Assembly (NCBI RefSeq): GCF_035555955.1
Contig: NZ_DATMGA010000018.1
Location: forward strand, 13,123-77,122
Source: Eoetvoesia sp035555955
GTDB taxonomy: Bacteria > Pseudomonadota > Gammaproteobacteria > Burkholderiales > Burkholderiaceae_B
Reading direction: 5' to 3'
Length of the DNA: 64,000 bases
Within the stretch, counting starts at the first letter, position 1. Every line of letters starts with the position of its first letter. The notes beneath the pieces are model-generated. The model searched no databases and was not told where the DNA came from. It worked only from the letters and a program-made list of their open reading frames with translations. Of the stretch, positions 1 through 7,733 are shown in pieces. The position numbers and the translations under genes were made by a program.

Positions 1-733
1 CCAGGATGGCCGGCAGCATCTGCCGCATGATGCGCTTGACCGTGGGGTCAGCCCAGGCCTGGCGCAGCTTGAACGAATAGCGCGGCAGCAGCCCCAGGCG
101 CGCTAGCGCCGCCCACTGCACGAGCAGTTGAATGACGCCGCCTATCATGACGCCGGCGGCCAGCGCGTAGATGGGCACCGGGAAGCGGCTGGCAAGGAAC
201 AGGCAGGCGCCTATCATGGACAGGTTGAGCAGCACCGGGGTAAATGCCGGTACGGCAAAGCGGCTCCAGGTGTTCAGCACGCCGGAGGCGAATGCCACCA
301 GCGACATGCAGATGATGTATGGAAACATCAGGCGGGTCATGTCGACGGCCGCCAGGAACTCCTGGTGTTTCGAGGCAGCCCGCATGCCGCTGGCCATGGC
401 GCTTACCACCCATGGCGCGGCGATGATGCCCAGCAGCGTGACGAGCATCAGGGTGGCGGTAAGCAGCAGCGCGACTTTGTCCAGCAGCCTCCGTACGTTT
501 TCCTGGCTGCCGTTTGCGCGGACCTGCCCCAGGATAGGCACGAACGCCTGCGAGAATGCGCCCTCGGCAAAGAGGCGGCGCAGCAGGTTCGGTATCCGGA
601 ACGCCACCCAGAAGGCGTCGGTAAGCGGCCCGGCTCCGAATGAACTGGCGATCAGGACGTCCCGGATCAATCCCGTGATCCGGGACACCATGGTCAGGCC
701 GCTGATGGTGGCGACCGAGCGTAGCAGGCTCAT
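1..733 (-). CDS. murJ: MurJ lipid II flippase, 3' end cut off by window
   Basis: Multi-pass inner-membrane protein of the MurJ/MviN family, which flips lipid II across the membrane for peptidoglycan synthesis. The window holds the N-terminal 244 codons; the rest lies to the left. The start MSLLRSVATISGLTMVSRITG and the following GLIRDVLIASSFGAG, FRIPNLLRRLFAEGAFSQAFVP stretch (read in parts) are typical of the family's first helix and loop, with conserved Arg residues of the central cavity (R..GLIRD, RRLFAEGA). Several hydrophobic helices follow. It is the last gene of a minus-strand block. Identification is strong from the N-terminal signature; nothing can be said of the missing C-terminal half. 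Confidence 0.93.
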   Translation of the reverse strand, partial: MSLLRSVATISGLTMVSRITGLIRDVLIASSFGAGPLTDAFWVAFRIPNLLRRLFAEGAFSQAFVPILGQVRANGSQENVRRLLDKVALLLTATLMLVTLLGIIAAPWVVSAMASGMRAASKHQEFLAAVDMTRLMFPYIICMSLVAFASGVLNTWSRFAVPAFTPVLLNLSMIGACLFLASRFPVPIYALAAGVMIGGVIQLLVQWAALARLGLLPRYSFKLRQAWADPTVKRIMRQMLPAIL

Positions 734-757
734 GGCGTGGTTGTGGCTGCCCTGGCG

Positions 758-1516
758 TTACTTTGGCGCCATGCGGATGGCGCCGTCCAGCCGGATGGTT
801 TCGCCGTTGAGCATTTCGTTGCCGATGATGCTGTTGACCAGCTTGGCATAGTCTTCGGGGCGGCCCAGCCGCGAGGGGAAGGGGATGCTGGCGGCCAGTG
901 CGTCCTGCACTTCCTGGGGCATGCCGTAGACCATGGGGGTGCCGAAGATGCCCGGGGCGATGGTAACGCAGCGTATGCCCAGCTTGGACAGGTCGCGCGC
1001 GACCGGCAGGGTCATGCCGACGACGCCGGCCTTGGAGGCGGCGTAGGCTGCCTGGCCGATCTGCCCGTCGTAGGCGGCGACCGACGCGGTGTTGATGAGC
1101 ACCCCGCGTTCGCCGGTGGGCTCGGGGGTGTTGGCGGCCATGGCTTCGGCGGCCAGGCGGCACATATTGAAAGTGCCGACCAGGTTGATCATGACGACTT
1201 TCTGGAACATATCCAGGGGGTGGGCGCCGTTTTTGCCGACGATGCGCGTAGCGGGAGCCACGCCGGCGCAGTTGACGATGCCGAACAGCGCGCCTTGCTT
1301 CAGGGCGGCGGCCACGACGGCTTGGCCGTCCTCTTCCTTGGTCACGTCGCAGTGGATGTAGGTCTGGCCGAGCTCGGCGGCGAGCTTCTGGCCGGCTTCG
1401 TCCTGCAGATCGGCCAGCACGACTTTCGCGCCTTCGGCCGTCAGCATGCGGGCTGTGCCGGCGCCCAGGCCCGATGCGGCGCCCGTGACGATGAAGACTT
1501 TGTTTTTGATTTCCAT
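758..1516 (-). CDS. SDR-family 3-hydroxyacyl-CoA dehydrogenase (HSD17B10-like)
   Basis: A 252-residue short-chain dehydrogenase/reductase. The NAD-binding motif TGAASGLGAG starts at residue 11, D57 follows the acidic-turn position, NCAG is at 82-85, and the catalytic set is S145, Y158 and K162 (YAASK). The overall pattern, including PLDMFQKVVMINLVGTFNM and the ending SIPFPSRLGRPEDYA, resembles type-2 3-hydroxyacyl-CoA dehydrogenases that act in fatty-acid or isoleucine beta-oxidation; the exact substrate is inferred. I chose the ATG at 1516 because it begins with the beta-strand MEIKNKVFIVTG and has GAGG upstream; a longer in-frame reading to 1687 is low-complexity and unlikely. It lies 148 bases downstream of adk and may be transcribed with it. 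Confidence 0.85.
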   Translation of the reverse strand: MEIKNKVFIVTGAASGLGAGTARMLTAEGAKVVLADLQDEAGQKLAAELGQTYIHCDVTKEEDGQAVVAAALKQGALFGIVNCAGVAPATRIVGKNGAHPLDMFQKVVMINLVGTFNMCRLAAEAMAANTPEPTGERGVLINTASVAAYDGQIGQAAYAASKAGVVGMTLPVARDLSKLGIRCVTIAPGIFGTPMVYGMPQEVQDALAASIPFPSRLGRPEDYAKLVNSIIGNEMLNGETIRLDGAIRMAPK

Positions 1517-1664
1517 ATTGCGCCTCTTTGATTCCTTTGGTTTTTTGAATAAGTTCGAAAGGCAGCCGGGACTCCGTACGGAGCGGCGCCAGCCCCGCGT
1601 CCTGGACGGGGAGCCGGCATTCGCCTGACGGCTTGCCTCAAGGCCTCGACGTATTGCCGCGGCG

Positions 1665-2321
1665 TCAGCCGCGTAGCGCCTGGGCAATGCGTTCCTGGAT
1701 TTCGTCCACGGAGCCGACGCCGGCCACTTGGCGGAAGGCGGGGGCTTTGCTGTCTTTGGAGGCGGCCCAGCTCATGTAGTAGTCGACCAGCGGGCGCGTT
1801 TGCTCCTGGTAGACGGCCAGACGATGGCGCACGGTTTCTTCACGGTCGTCGTCGCGCTGCACCAGGGGCTCGCCGGTAACGTCGTCGGTGTCGGGGGCTT
1901 TGGGCGGGTTGAACTTGACGTGGTAGCTGCGCCCGCTGGCCGGGTGCACGCGCCGCCCGCTCATGCGTTCGATGATGTTGTCTTCGGGCACGACGATTTC
2001 AACGACATAGTCCAGGGCGATGTCGGCCGCCTTGAGCGCATCGGCCTGGGGAATGGTGCGTGGAAACCCGTCGAACAGATAGCCTTGCTCGCAGTCGGGC
2101 TGCTTGAGGCGGTCGTGCACCAGGCCGATGATGATGTCGTCGGAGACGAGGCCGCCGGCGTCCATGATTTTCTTGGCTTCAATCCCCAACGGAGTTTGGG
2201 CTTTGACCGCGGCGCGCAGCATATCGCCCGTGGAAATCTGGGGGATCCCGAATTTCTGGGTGATGAACGCAGCCTGGGTGCCTTTGCCGGCACCGGGTGG
2301 ACCGAGCAGAATCAGTCGCAT
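1665..2321 (-). CDS. adk: Adenylate kinase
   Basis: Cytoplasmic enzyme that interconverts ATP + AMP and two ADP. The protein is 218 residues, the usual long form. It opens with MRLILLGPPGAGKGTQ (P-loop at 7-15), then has the NMP-binding TGDMLRAAV, the LFDGFPRTIPQA segment, and a long LID domain after RMSGRRVHPASGR, without the zinc-binding cysteines seen in Gram-positive forms. The ATG at 2321 is preceded by a near-perfect Shine-Dalgarno sequence (AGGAGG, 6 bases upstream). It is downstream of kdsB with a 197-base gap, so it probably has its own promoter while remaining part of the same minus-strand block. Confidence 0.98.
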   Translation of the reverse strand: MRLILLGPPGAGKGTQAAFITQKFGIPQISTGDMLRAAVKAQTPLGIEAKKIMDAGGLVSDDIIIGLVHDRLKQPDCEQGYLFDGFPRTIPQADALKAADIALDYVVEIVVPEDNIIERMSGRRVHPASGRSYHVKFNPPKAPDTDDVTGEPLVQRDDDREETVRHRLAVYQEQTRPLVDYYMSWAASKDSKAPAFRQVAGVGSVDEIQERIAQALRG

Positions 2322-2518
2322 GAATTCCTCCTGAAGAATGCTTATCGTTAACCTGTCGATTATGCCGCAACGCAGCAATCTCTGCACGCCGGGAATGGCC
2401 GAACAGGTTCAAGGGTACTTCGAACTGAACACGTCTGAGCCAGGCTCGGGCGGTCTGGGCGAGCCCCGTGCGGCATTGGCAAATCGGTTCAGGCCGGCCT
2501 TGAAAATTTGCAGACGAT

Positions 2519-3283
2519 TTATAACCGATTTGCAAAGATGCTGCGCACCCGGGCCAGATCGTCTGCGGTGTCGATGCCCAGGGCGGGCTGCTCGGCGGTG
2601 GCAAGCACTGCAATGGAATAGCCGTTTTCCAGCGCCCTGAGTTGTTCCAGCGATTCGACGCTTTCCAGCGCGCCCGTGGGCAGGGTGGGGAAAACCTTGA
2701 GAAACCCCGTCCGGTAGGCATACAGGCCGATGTGATGCAGCGCGGGCAGGTTCGGCGCGAGGCGTTTTTGCCCGTCGGCCAGCGCGTCGCGCGCCCAGGG
2801 TATGGGGGCCCTGGAAAAATACAGGGCGCGCTGCCGGGCGTTGCAGACCACCTTGACGGCGTTCGGGTTGAAAAGCGCCTCGGCGCTCTGGATGGGGCTG
2901 GCGCAGGTGGCGATGGCGGCATCGGCGGCTTGCGCCAGCAGGGCGGCGACCGCGTCGATCTGCGCCGGGTCGATGAGCGGTTCGTCGCCCTGGACGTTGA
3001 CGACGATGGTGTCGTCCGCCCATCCCATTTTTTGGGCGACTTCAGCCAGGCGGTCGGTTCCCGTGGCGTGGTCGCTGCGGGTCAATATGGCTTCGAAGCC
3101 CTGGCTGGCGACGGCGGCCTGGATGGCGGAGTCGTCGGTGGCGACGATGACGCGCGACGCGCCGGAGCGGGCCGCTTGTTCGGCTGTGCGCACCACCATG
3201 GGTTTGCCGCAGATGTCCAGCAAAGGCTTGCCGGGCAGCCGGGTGGAGGCGGCCCGGGCGGGGATGACGGCGATGAAGCTCAC
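2519..3283 (-). CDS. kdsB: 3-deoxy-manno-octulosonate cytidylyltransferase (CMP-Kdo synthetase)
   Basis: Activates Kdo with CTP so that it can be added to lipid A during LPS synthesis. The 254-residue product starts FIAVIPARAASTRLPGKPL, the nucleotide-binding loop of the family, followed by VVNVQGDEPLI and the ATCASPI and HIGLYAYR motifs. The start is GTG at 3283, which overlaps the stop of the upstream Trm112-like gene as GTGA, so the two are probably translationally coupled. Length matches the E. coli enzyme (248). It belongs to the chain exbB-exbD-lpxK-Trm112-kdsB; lpxK and kdsB both serve lipid A/core assembly. Confidence 0.96.
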   Translation of the reverse strand: MSFIAVIPARAASTRLPGKPLLDICGKPMVVRTAEQAARSGASRVIVATDDSAIQAAVASQGFEAILTRSDHATGTDRLAEVAQKMGWADDTIVVNVQGDEPLIDPAQIDAVAALLAQAADAAIATCASPIQSAEALFNPNAVKVVCNARQRALYFSRAPIPWARDALADGQKRLAPNLPALHHIGLYAYRTGFLKVFPTLPTGALESVESLEQLRALENGYSIAVLATAEQPALGIDTADDLARVRSIFANRL

Positions 3284-3468
3284 GCGGCGTCCGGCGATGC
3301 GGGGGCCTGCAGGGAGCGTGCCTCGTTTTCGAGCATGACGGGGATGCCGTCGCGAATCGGGAAGGCGAGCCGGTCGGCGGCGCAAATCAGTTCGTGGTGC
3401 TCGCGGTCGTGGCGCAACGGGCCTTTGCACAGCGGGCAGACCAGGATTTCAAGCAAGTGAGATTCCAC
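3280..3468 (-). CDS. Trm112-family small zinc-ribbon-like protein (YcaR type)
   Basis: A 62-residue protein that starts at GTG 3468: ESHLLEILVCPLCKGPL, then LICAADRLAFPIRDGIPVML. This is the bacterial Trm112/UPF0434 (YcaR) family, a short fold with a CPxCK motif near the N-terminus. Many bacterial members keep only part of the zinc cysteine set; here the visible cysteines are those of CPLC and one more in LICAADR. Its role in bacteria is not established. The position between lpxK and kdsB is the standard one for this family in beta- and gammaproteobacteria. The 3' end overlaps the kdsB start by 4 bases. It is embedded in a longer out-of-frame reading and is easy to miss. Confidence 0.9.
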   Translation of the reverse strand: MESHLLEILVCPLCKGPLRHDREHHELICAADRLAFPIRDGIPVMLENEARSLQAPASPDAA

Positions 3469-3491
3469 AGGCGGCTCCAGGCGGTTTAGTG

Positions 3492-4571
3492 TCAAGCAAA
3501 GAGTGTAATGCTCTCGGCGTTTTTTTTCTCGGCGATGGCGTGCAGTTTTGCGTCCAGGCCGTCCAGCCAGCCCGGATCGGAAAACTGCGGGGCCACCATG
3601 ACCACCCACAGGCGCGGGTCGTCGAAGCGCGCGCACTTTACCGCATCCTTGGCGGTGATGAGAATATGCTTTGCGGTCAGGGCGCTGAACGGAGAGCGGC
3701 TGTAGTCGTCGTGGTCGGGCAGGGCGATGGCGGCCGACAGTGTCAGGCCCTGGGCGCGCAACATGGAGAAGAAGCGTTCGGGCTGGCCGATGGCCGCCAC
3801 GGCGGCGATGCTGCCGTCGGCTTCGCGGGCCAGCCATTCGGGCCAGCTTGCGCTGCGGCCCGAAACCAGGTGGACGAGCCGTTCCGGGCACAGGCTCATG
3901 GTCAGTTGCCGCGCGGCTATGTCCAGGCGGGGCGGCGCCGATTGGCCGGCTGCCAGGTTGGTGATCACATAGTCCACCTGGTTCAGCTTGTCCGCGGGCT
4001 CGCGCAGCGGGCCGGCCGGCAGCAGCCGGCCATTGCCCACGCCCCGCGCGTCCTGCACGACGATTTCGATGTCGCGCCGCAGGGCCAGGTGCTGCAGCCC
4101 GTCGTCCGAGATGACGACATCCACGTCGGGGTAGGCGCGGACCAGGGCTTGCAGCGCCAGATTGCGCTGCGGGTGTACCGCCAGCGGCGTGCCGGTGGCG
4201 CGTGCTATGAGCGCTGGTTCGTCGCCGAACCCCGCCGCGTCCAGGCGGCCTTGCCCTGTGCGGGGAGCCCCCTTGAGCTTCACGCCATAGCCCCGGCTGA
4301 TGACGCCCGGATGCCAGCCTTTGGCCCGCAAGGCGTTGGCTACGGCGATGACGACCGGGGTTTTGCCCGTGCCCCCCACCAGGATGTTGCCGACGACGAT
4401 GACCGGTCGGGTTTCTTGCGGCGCCGAATCGGGCCTGTCCAGGAAACGCTTGCGCTTGCCGAGCACGGCCAGGCGGACCAGCCAGGACAGCGGCAGCAAA
4501 AGCGTGCTGCCCAGGCCTTTGCCTTGCCACATGCGATGCAAGCGTTCGAGGTGGGCGGAAGGGGCTTTCAA
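3492..4571 (-). CDS. lpxK: Tetraacyldisaccharide 4'-kinase (lipid A kinase)
   Basis: Phosphorylates the 4' position of tetraacyldisaccharide 1-phosphate, the sixth step of lipid A synthesis, at the inner face of the inner membrane. The 359-residue protein has an N-terminal hydrophobic helix (LLLPLSWLVRLAVLG, about 24-38) and the P-loop VGNILVGGTGKTP at about 60-72, then SRGYG and ISDDGLQHLALRRDIEIVVQD read in parts, all typical of LpxK. The start codon is TTG at 4571; it overlaps the exbD stop as TTGA, which supports it. It is followed after 23 bases by the Trm112-like gene. Confidence 0.96.
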   Translation of the reverse strand: MKAPSAHLERLHRMWQGKGLGSTLLLPLSWLVRLAVLGKRKRFLDRPDSAPQETRPVIVVGNILVGGTGKTPVVIAVANALRAKGWHPGVISRGYGVKLKGAPRTGQGRLDAAGFGDEPALIARATGTPLAVHPQRNLALQALVRAYPDVDVVISDDGLQHLALRRDIEIVVQDARGVGNGRLLPAGPLREPADKLNQVDYVITNLAAGQSAPPRLDIAARQLTMSLCPERLVHLVSGRSASWPEWLAREADGSIAAVAAIGQPERFFSMLRAQGLTLSAAIALPDHDDYSRSPFSALTAKHILITAKDAVKCARFDDPRLWVVMVAPQFSDPGWLDGLDAKLHAIAEKKNAESITLFA

Positions 4572-4984
4572 TGCGGGCTTTGGGTGGCGAAGTTGATGCG
4601 GTGGATGTCTGCCTGGCGCGCCGCTTCCATGACCCGTACGACAGACTCGTGGGAGCTCAGTGCATCGGCATTGATGACCAGGGTGGGCTCTTTGCCCGCC
4701 GCGACGGCATCCCGCAGCGCCGCGGCGATATCGGCGATATCCCGTCCGGCGATCAGATTGCCGTCCAGCGCGTAAAGGCCGTCCTGGCTGACGGCAATGT
4801 CGATAGCCTCGGCATTCGGCGTGCTGTCGGCCTGGGCCTGGGGAAGATCGATCTTGAGCTGCCTGATTCGGGTGAACGTAGTGGTGGCGGTCAGGAATAT
4901 GACGATGACCAGCAGGACGTCGATGAGCGGGATGAGATTGATTTCCAGCTCATCGCCGCCGGTTTTGCGGCGGCGAAAATTCAT
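4568..4984 (-). CDS. exbD: ExbD/TolR-family biopolymer transport protein
   Basis: A 138-residue inner-membrane protein with a single transmembrane segment near the N-terminus (INLIPLIDVLLVIVIFL, about 15-31) and a periplasmic domain. The Asp in PLIDVLLV is the proton-carrying residue of the ExbD/TolR/MotB superfamily. With ExbB it would form the proton-driven motor that energises TonB- or Tol-linked work at the outer membrane. No tonB, tolA or tolB is adjacent, so which system it serves is not shown by the window; the exbB-exbD-lpxK order is common in betaproteobacteria. The stop overlaps the TTG start of lpxK. Confidence 0.93.
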   Translation of the reverse strand: MNFRRRKTGGDELEINLIPLIDVLLVIVIFLTATTTFTRIRQLKIDLPQAQADSTPNAEAIDIAVSQDGLYALDGNLIAGRDIADIAAALRDAVAAGKEPTLVINADALSSHESVVRVMEAARQADIHRINFATQSPH

Positions 4985-5026
4985 GGCTGCACTCCCTTGT
5001 GGGCGATTTGCCGGGCGCTGTTGTCG

Positions 5027-5644
5027 TCAGCGCGGCTCATGGGGACGCTCTTTGCCGAGGTAGCGGTTCAGCGCGCTGGCCTGCCTTTCCATCTGGTGCA
5101 GGAAGTCGTCGACGCGGGAGCGGAAGTAGCGATGGAAAATCAGGGCCGGAATGGCGATGAGTATGCCAAACCCTGTGTTGTACAGCGCGATGGAAATGCC
5201 GTGAGCCAGTTGCGCCGGATCGCCTCCGGCGGGTGAGTAGGCGGCGAAGATTTCTATCATGCCCACCACCGTGCCGAACAGCCCCAGCAGGGGCGCGACG
5301 ACAGCGATGGTGCCTAGCGCCGGCAGATACCGGCTCAGCCTGTGGGATACGTCCGTGCCGACATCCTCGATGGCGGCCTGGCGCAGGTGCGGGGGTTCGC
5401 TGTTCGCGGCGACGACTTCGGCCAGCACCCGGCCCAGGGGAGAGCTCGTAGCCAGCAGGCTCAGCGCTTCCGGAGTGTCCTGGCGCTGGCGCACCATCTC
5501 GCTTACCTGGGCCAGCAGATTGGGCGGCAGGATCTGCCTGGCCCTTAGCGAGAACAGGCGCTCGATAATGAGGGCCAGCCCGAAAACCGAGGTGAGCAGC
5601 AGCAGCCAGATGGGCCAGCCTGCGCTATGGATGATTTCAAGCAA
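5027..5644 (-). CDS. exbB: ExbB/TolQ/MotA-family proton channel protein
   Basis: A 205-residue inner-membrane protein with three predicted transmembrane segments: WPIWLLLLTSVFGLALII near the N-terminus, LGTIAVVAPLLGLFGTVVGMI in the middle, and ISIALYNTGFGILIAIPALI further on. The motif LLGLFGTVVGM and the following ALYNTGFGILIAIPA are the MotA/TolQ/ExbB signature. It pairs with the ExbD-like protein 42 bases downstream. As first gene of the minus-strand chain it faces the large intergenic region at 5645-6317, which must hold its promoter. I see no convincing Fur box there. Confidence 0.94.
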   Translation of the reverse strand: MLEIIHSAGWPIWLLLLTSVFGLALIIERLFSLRARQILPPNLLAQVSEMVRQRQDTPEALSLLATSSPLGRVLAEVVAANSEPPHLRQAAIEDVGTDVSHRLSRYLPALGTIAVVAPLLGLFGTVVGMIEIFAAYSPAGGDPAQLAHGISIALYNTGFGILIAIPALIFHRYFRSRVDDFLHQMERQASALNRYLGKERPHEPR

Positions 5645-5916
5645 TGTATTTCTCCGCCGGGGGACGCGTTGTTCATAGCTGGGAGTATAGGGTAATGAAG
5701 TATTTTAAATTAAGGAGTCTTCGGGCCGGCCGCAAAGGTTTGGCTGATGCGGGTGAATTGTTTTGAGAGCTTGCATGGCCTCGTGGTTTGCGGCGATGGC
5801 CGCCGGGGATTAATCAAAATGGCCTAGATACGGGCTTACAGAAAAAGTATGGCTGAAAAGTCCCGTATTGCTTCAAGAATGAAGATAAAACCGCATGTGG
5901 CAATGCTCTCGGGCGT

Positions 5917-5951
5917 CTATCCACAGAAACTGTGGATAATTGTGTGCACAA
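5917..5951. promoter_or_regulatory. Cluster of DnaA-box-like 9-mers with perfect inverted repeat
   Basis: The minus strand carries a perfect DnaA box TTATCCACA (5931-5939). The plus strand carries CTATCCACA (5917-5925), one mismatch. A third 9-mer TTGTGCACA (minus, 5943-5951) differs from TTATNCACA at one position. The first two form an exact 9-bp inverted repeat (5918-5926 and 5930-5938) around AAA. DnaA boxes next to an AT-rich stretch are the pattern of an origin or of a DnaA-regulated promoter; this is inference from pattern only. Confidence 0.55.
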
Positions 5952-6264
5952 CTGCGCCGATAGGCTTGCTTTAGCTGGTCTGGAGGTTCGATGGTTAATT
6001 TAAGTCCACTGAGGTTTTTTTTGGAAAAATCATATTAATCATAAGCTTATTCGGCTTATATAAGATTTTTTTTAAATTTGGCCGAAATCGGCCTGATATT
6101 TCAAAAAGTTGACGGGTCTTGGTTTCCTGTGGACAGAGTTTCCGCCCGGCGTCAAATTCGGTGCCTTTCAACGGCGGATTTTCACGGGTATCCGGCGTTT
6201 TCGCGGCAAGGCGGGGCAAGCCCGCAAGAACACGGCTTGGGGTACTATTTCGGAGTTTCCGGCC

Positions 6265-6280
6265 CGCCGGATATCCGGCG
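6265..6280. repeat. 16-bp perfect palindrome upstream of xseA
   Basis: CGCCGGATATCCGGCG is its own reverse complement. It ends 37 bases before the xseA start codon and overlaps the second copy of a 14-bp direct repeat (6189-6202, 6272-6285). It could be an operator or a structured leader element; no protein partner can be named. Confidence 0.6.
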
Positions 6281-6317
6281 TTTTCCGGATGGGTTTTATT
6301 CTTTTTGGGATTTTCGC

Positions 6318-7649
6318 GTGCTTAAGAACGAGATCGTCTTGTCGGTGGCCCAGCTCAACCGCCAGGTGGGGCAATTGCTGGAGGGGCATTTTTCGCAAGT
6401 CTGGGTCAAGGGCGAGGTTTCCAACTTTACCCAGGCGGCGTCGGGGCACTGGTATTTCACCATCAAGGACGAGCGCGCCTCGGTGCGGGCCGTCATGTTC
6501 CGGGGGCGGGCGCAGGCGGTGGGGTTCGTGCCCAAGGCCGGCGAGCGTTTCGAGTTCCGGGCCAGTGTCACGCTGTACGAAGCGCGCGGCGACTACCAGT
6601 TGCAGGTCGAGACATTGCGGCGCGCGGGGCTGGGCGATCTGCACGAAGCCTTTCTGCTGCTGAAGGAAAAGCTGGCGTCCGAGGGGCTTTTCGATCCCGA
6701 ACGCAAAAGACCCATCCCCAGCCTGCCCAAGGCGGTGGGGGTTGTTACCTCGCTGGCCGCCGCCGCATTGCGGGACGTGCTGTCGGCGTTGCAGCGGCGC
6801 GCTCCGCAAGTGCCGGTCATTATTTATCCGGCTCCCGTGCAGGGCGCCGAGGCCGCCGCGCAACTGATCCAGGCCCTGGACAATGCTGTGCTGCGCAACG
6901 AAGTCGACACCATTTTGCTGGTGCGTGGCGGCGGCAGCCTCGAAGACTTATGGAGCTTCAACGACGAAGGCCTGGCCAGGGCGATTGCGGCAAGCCCCAT
7001 TCCCGTTATTTGCGGTGTGGGGCACGAAACAGATTTCACCATTGCCGATTTCGTGGCGGATCTGCGCGCGCCCACCCCGACGGCCGCCGCGGAACTATGC
7101 TGTCTGCCTCGACAGGCATGCCTCGACAGAGTGGCGGCAGCCGCTGGAACCCTGGCGGCGCAGCAGTTGCGGCTCATCGAGCGAGCGTCGCTAAGGCTGG
7201 ATCGGGCCATCGCCATGCTGATTTCACCGCAACAGCGCCTGGCGCAGCAGGGCGAGCGTCTGCAGGCCCTGAAGGCCCGCCTGGCCCGCGCGGCCGGGGT
7301 GCCGCAAGAGCGCCGCAGGGAGAGCCTGGCCATGGTGCGTGGCCGGTTGGCGCGCATCGACCCTCAGGTGGGGCGCTTGCGCCGGGATCTCGAGCTGGTG
7401 CTGCAGCGTTTGTCGGGCGCCGCGCCGCGTCAATTGGCGCAACAGCGCGCGCGCCTGTCGGCCGCGGCGCTGACGCTGCAGGCACTGAGTCCGCGAAAAA
7501 TTCTTGAACGCGGCTATGCCATCGTGAGGGACGAGCACGGAGGCGTGGTGAAAAATGCGTTAGACTTGAGCAAGGGAGACCGTCTGAATCTGGAACTGGC
7601 GCAAGGCAGTGCCGATGTCCAGGTACAACGCACATCCGGCTTGTTGTAG
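6318..7649 (+). CDS. xseA: Exodeoxyribonuclease VII large subunit
   Basis: Large subunit of ExoVII, a single-strand DNA exonuclease. From the GTG at 6318 the protein is 443 residues, the normal length. It starts with KNEIVLSVAQLNRQVGQLLEG and an OB-fold (VWVKGEVSNFTQAASGHWYF, then VRAVMFRG), then the catalytic region VGVVTSLAAAALRDVL, RGGGSLEDLWSFNDE, VGHETDFTIADFVAD, and a long coiled-coil tail. The frame stays open for 240 bases upstream, but that part lacks family features; I chose GTG because the family's N-terminus begins there. The small subunit xseB is not next to it. Confidence 0.94.
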   Translation: MLKNEIVLSVAQLNRQVGQLLEGHFSQVWVKGEVSNFTQAASGHWYFTIKDERASVRAVMFRGRAQAVGFVPKAGERFEFRASVTLYEARGDYQLQVETLRRAGLGDLHEAFLLLKEKLASEGLFDPERKRPIPSLPKAVGVVTSLAAAALRDVLSALQRRAPQVPVIIYPAPVQGAEAAAQLIQALDNAVLRNEVDTILLVRGGGSLEDLWSFNDEGLARAIAASPIPVICGVGHETDFTIADFVADLRAPTPTAAAELCCLPRQACLDRVAAAAGTLAAQQLRLIERASLRLDRAIAMLISPQQRLAQQGERLQALKARLARAAGVPQERRRESLAMVRGRLARIDPQVGRLRRDLELVLQRLSGAAPRQLAQQRARLSAAALTLQALSPRKILERGYAIVRDEHGGVVKNALDLSKGDRLNLELAQGSADVQVQRTSGLL

Positions 7650-7733
7650 GCGGGCGCTTCGGCACCCTACAATAGGCGGGTCGCCTGAATTTTAAATCAG
7701 TCAACACCGATTTTTTTTTGAAGGATATTGAAC

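Larger units (their letters stand above)
5645..6317. other. Large divergent intergenic region with DnaA-box-like cluster and AT-rich stretch
   Basis: 673 bases between the divergent genes exbB and xseA with no credible gene. Contents seen directly: an inverted repeat with DnaA-box-like arms at 5917-5951; an AT-rich stretch at about 5990-6085 with runs of 8 T; a perfect 10-bp palindrome ATAAGCTTAT at 6041-6050; a 14-bp direct repeat TATCCGGCGTTTTC at 6189-6202 and 6272-6285; and a 16-bp perfect palindrome at 6265-6280. An open reading frame upstream of and in frame with xseA crosses the region, but its translation is not protein-like and differs in composition. Confidence 0.75.

Noticed and set aside
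6078..6317. N-terminal extension of xseA by 80 codons
   Set aside because: The frame is open but its translation lacks family similarity and crosses the repeat and palindrome; ExoVII large subunits begin near the GTG at 6318.
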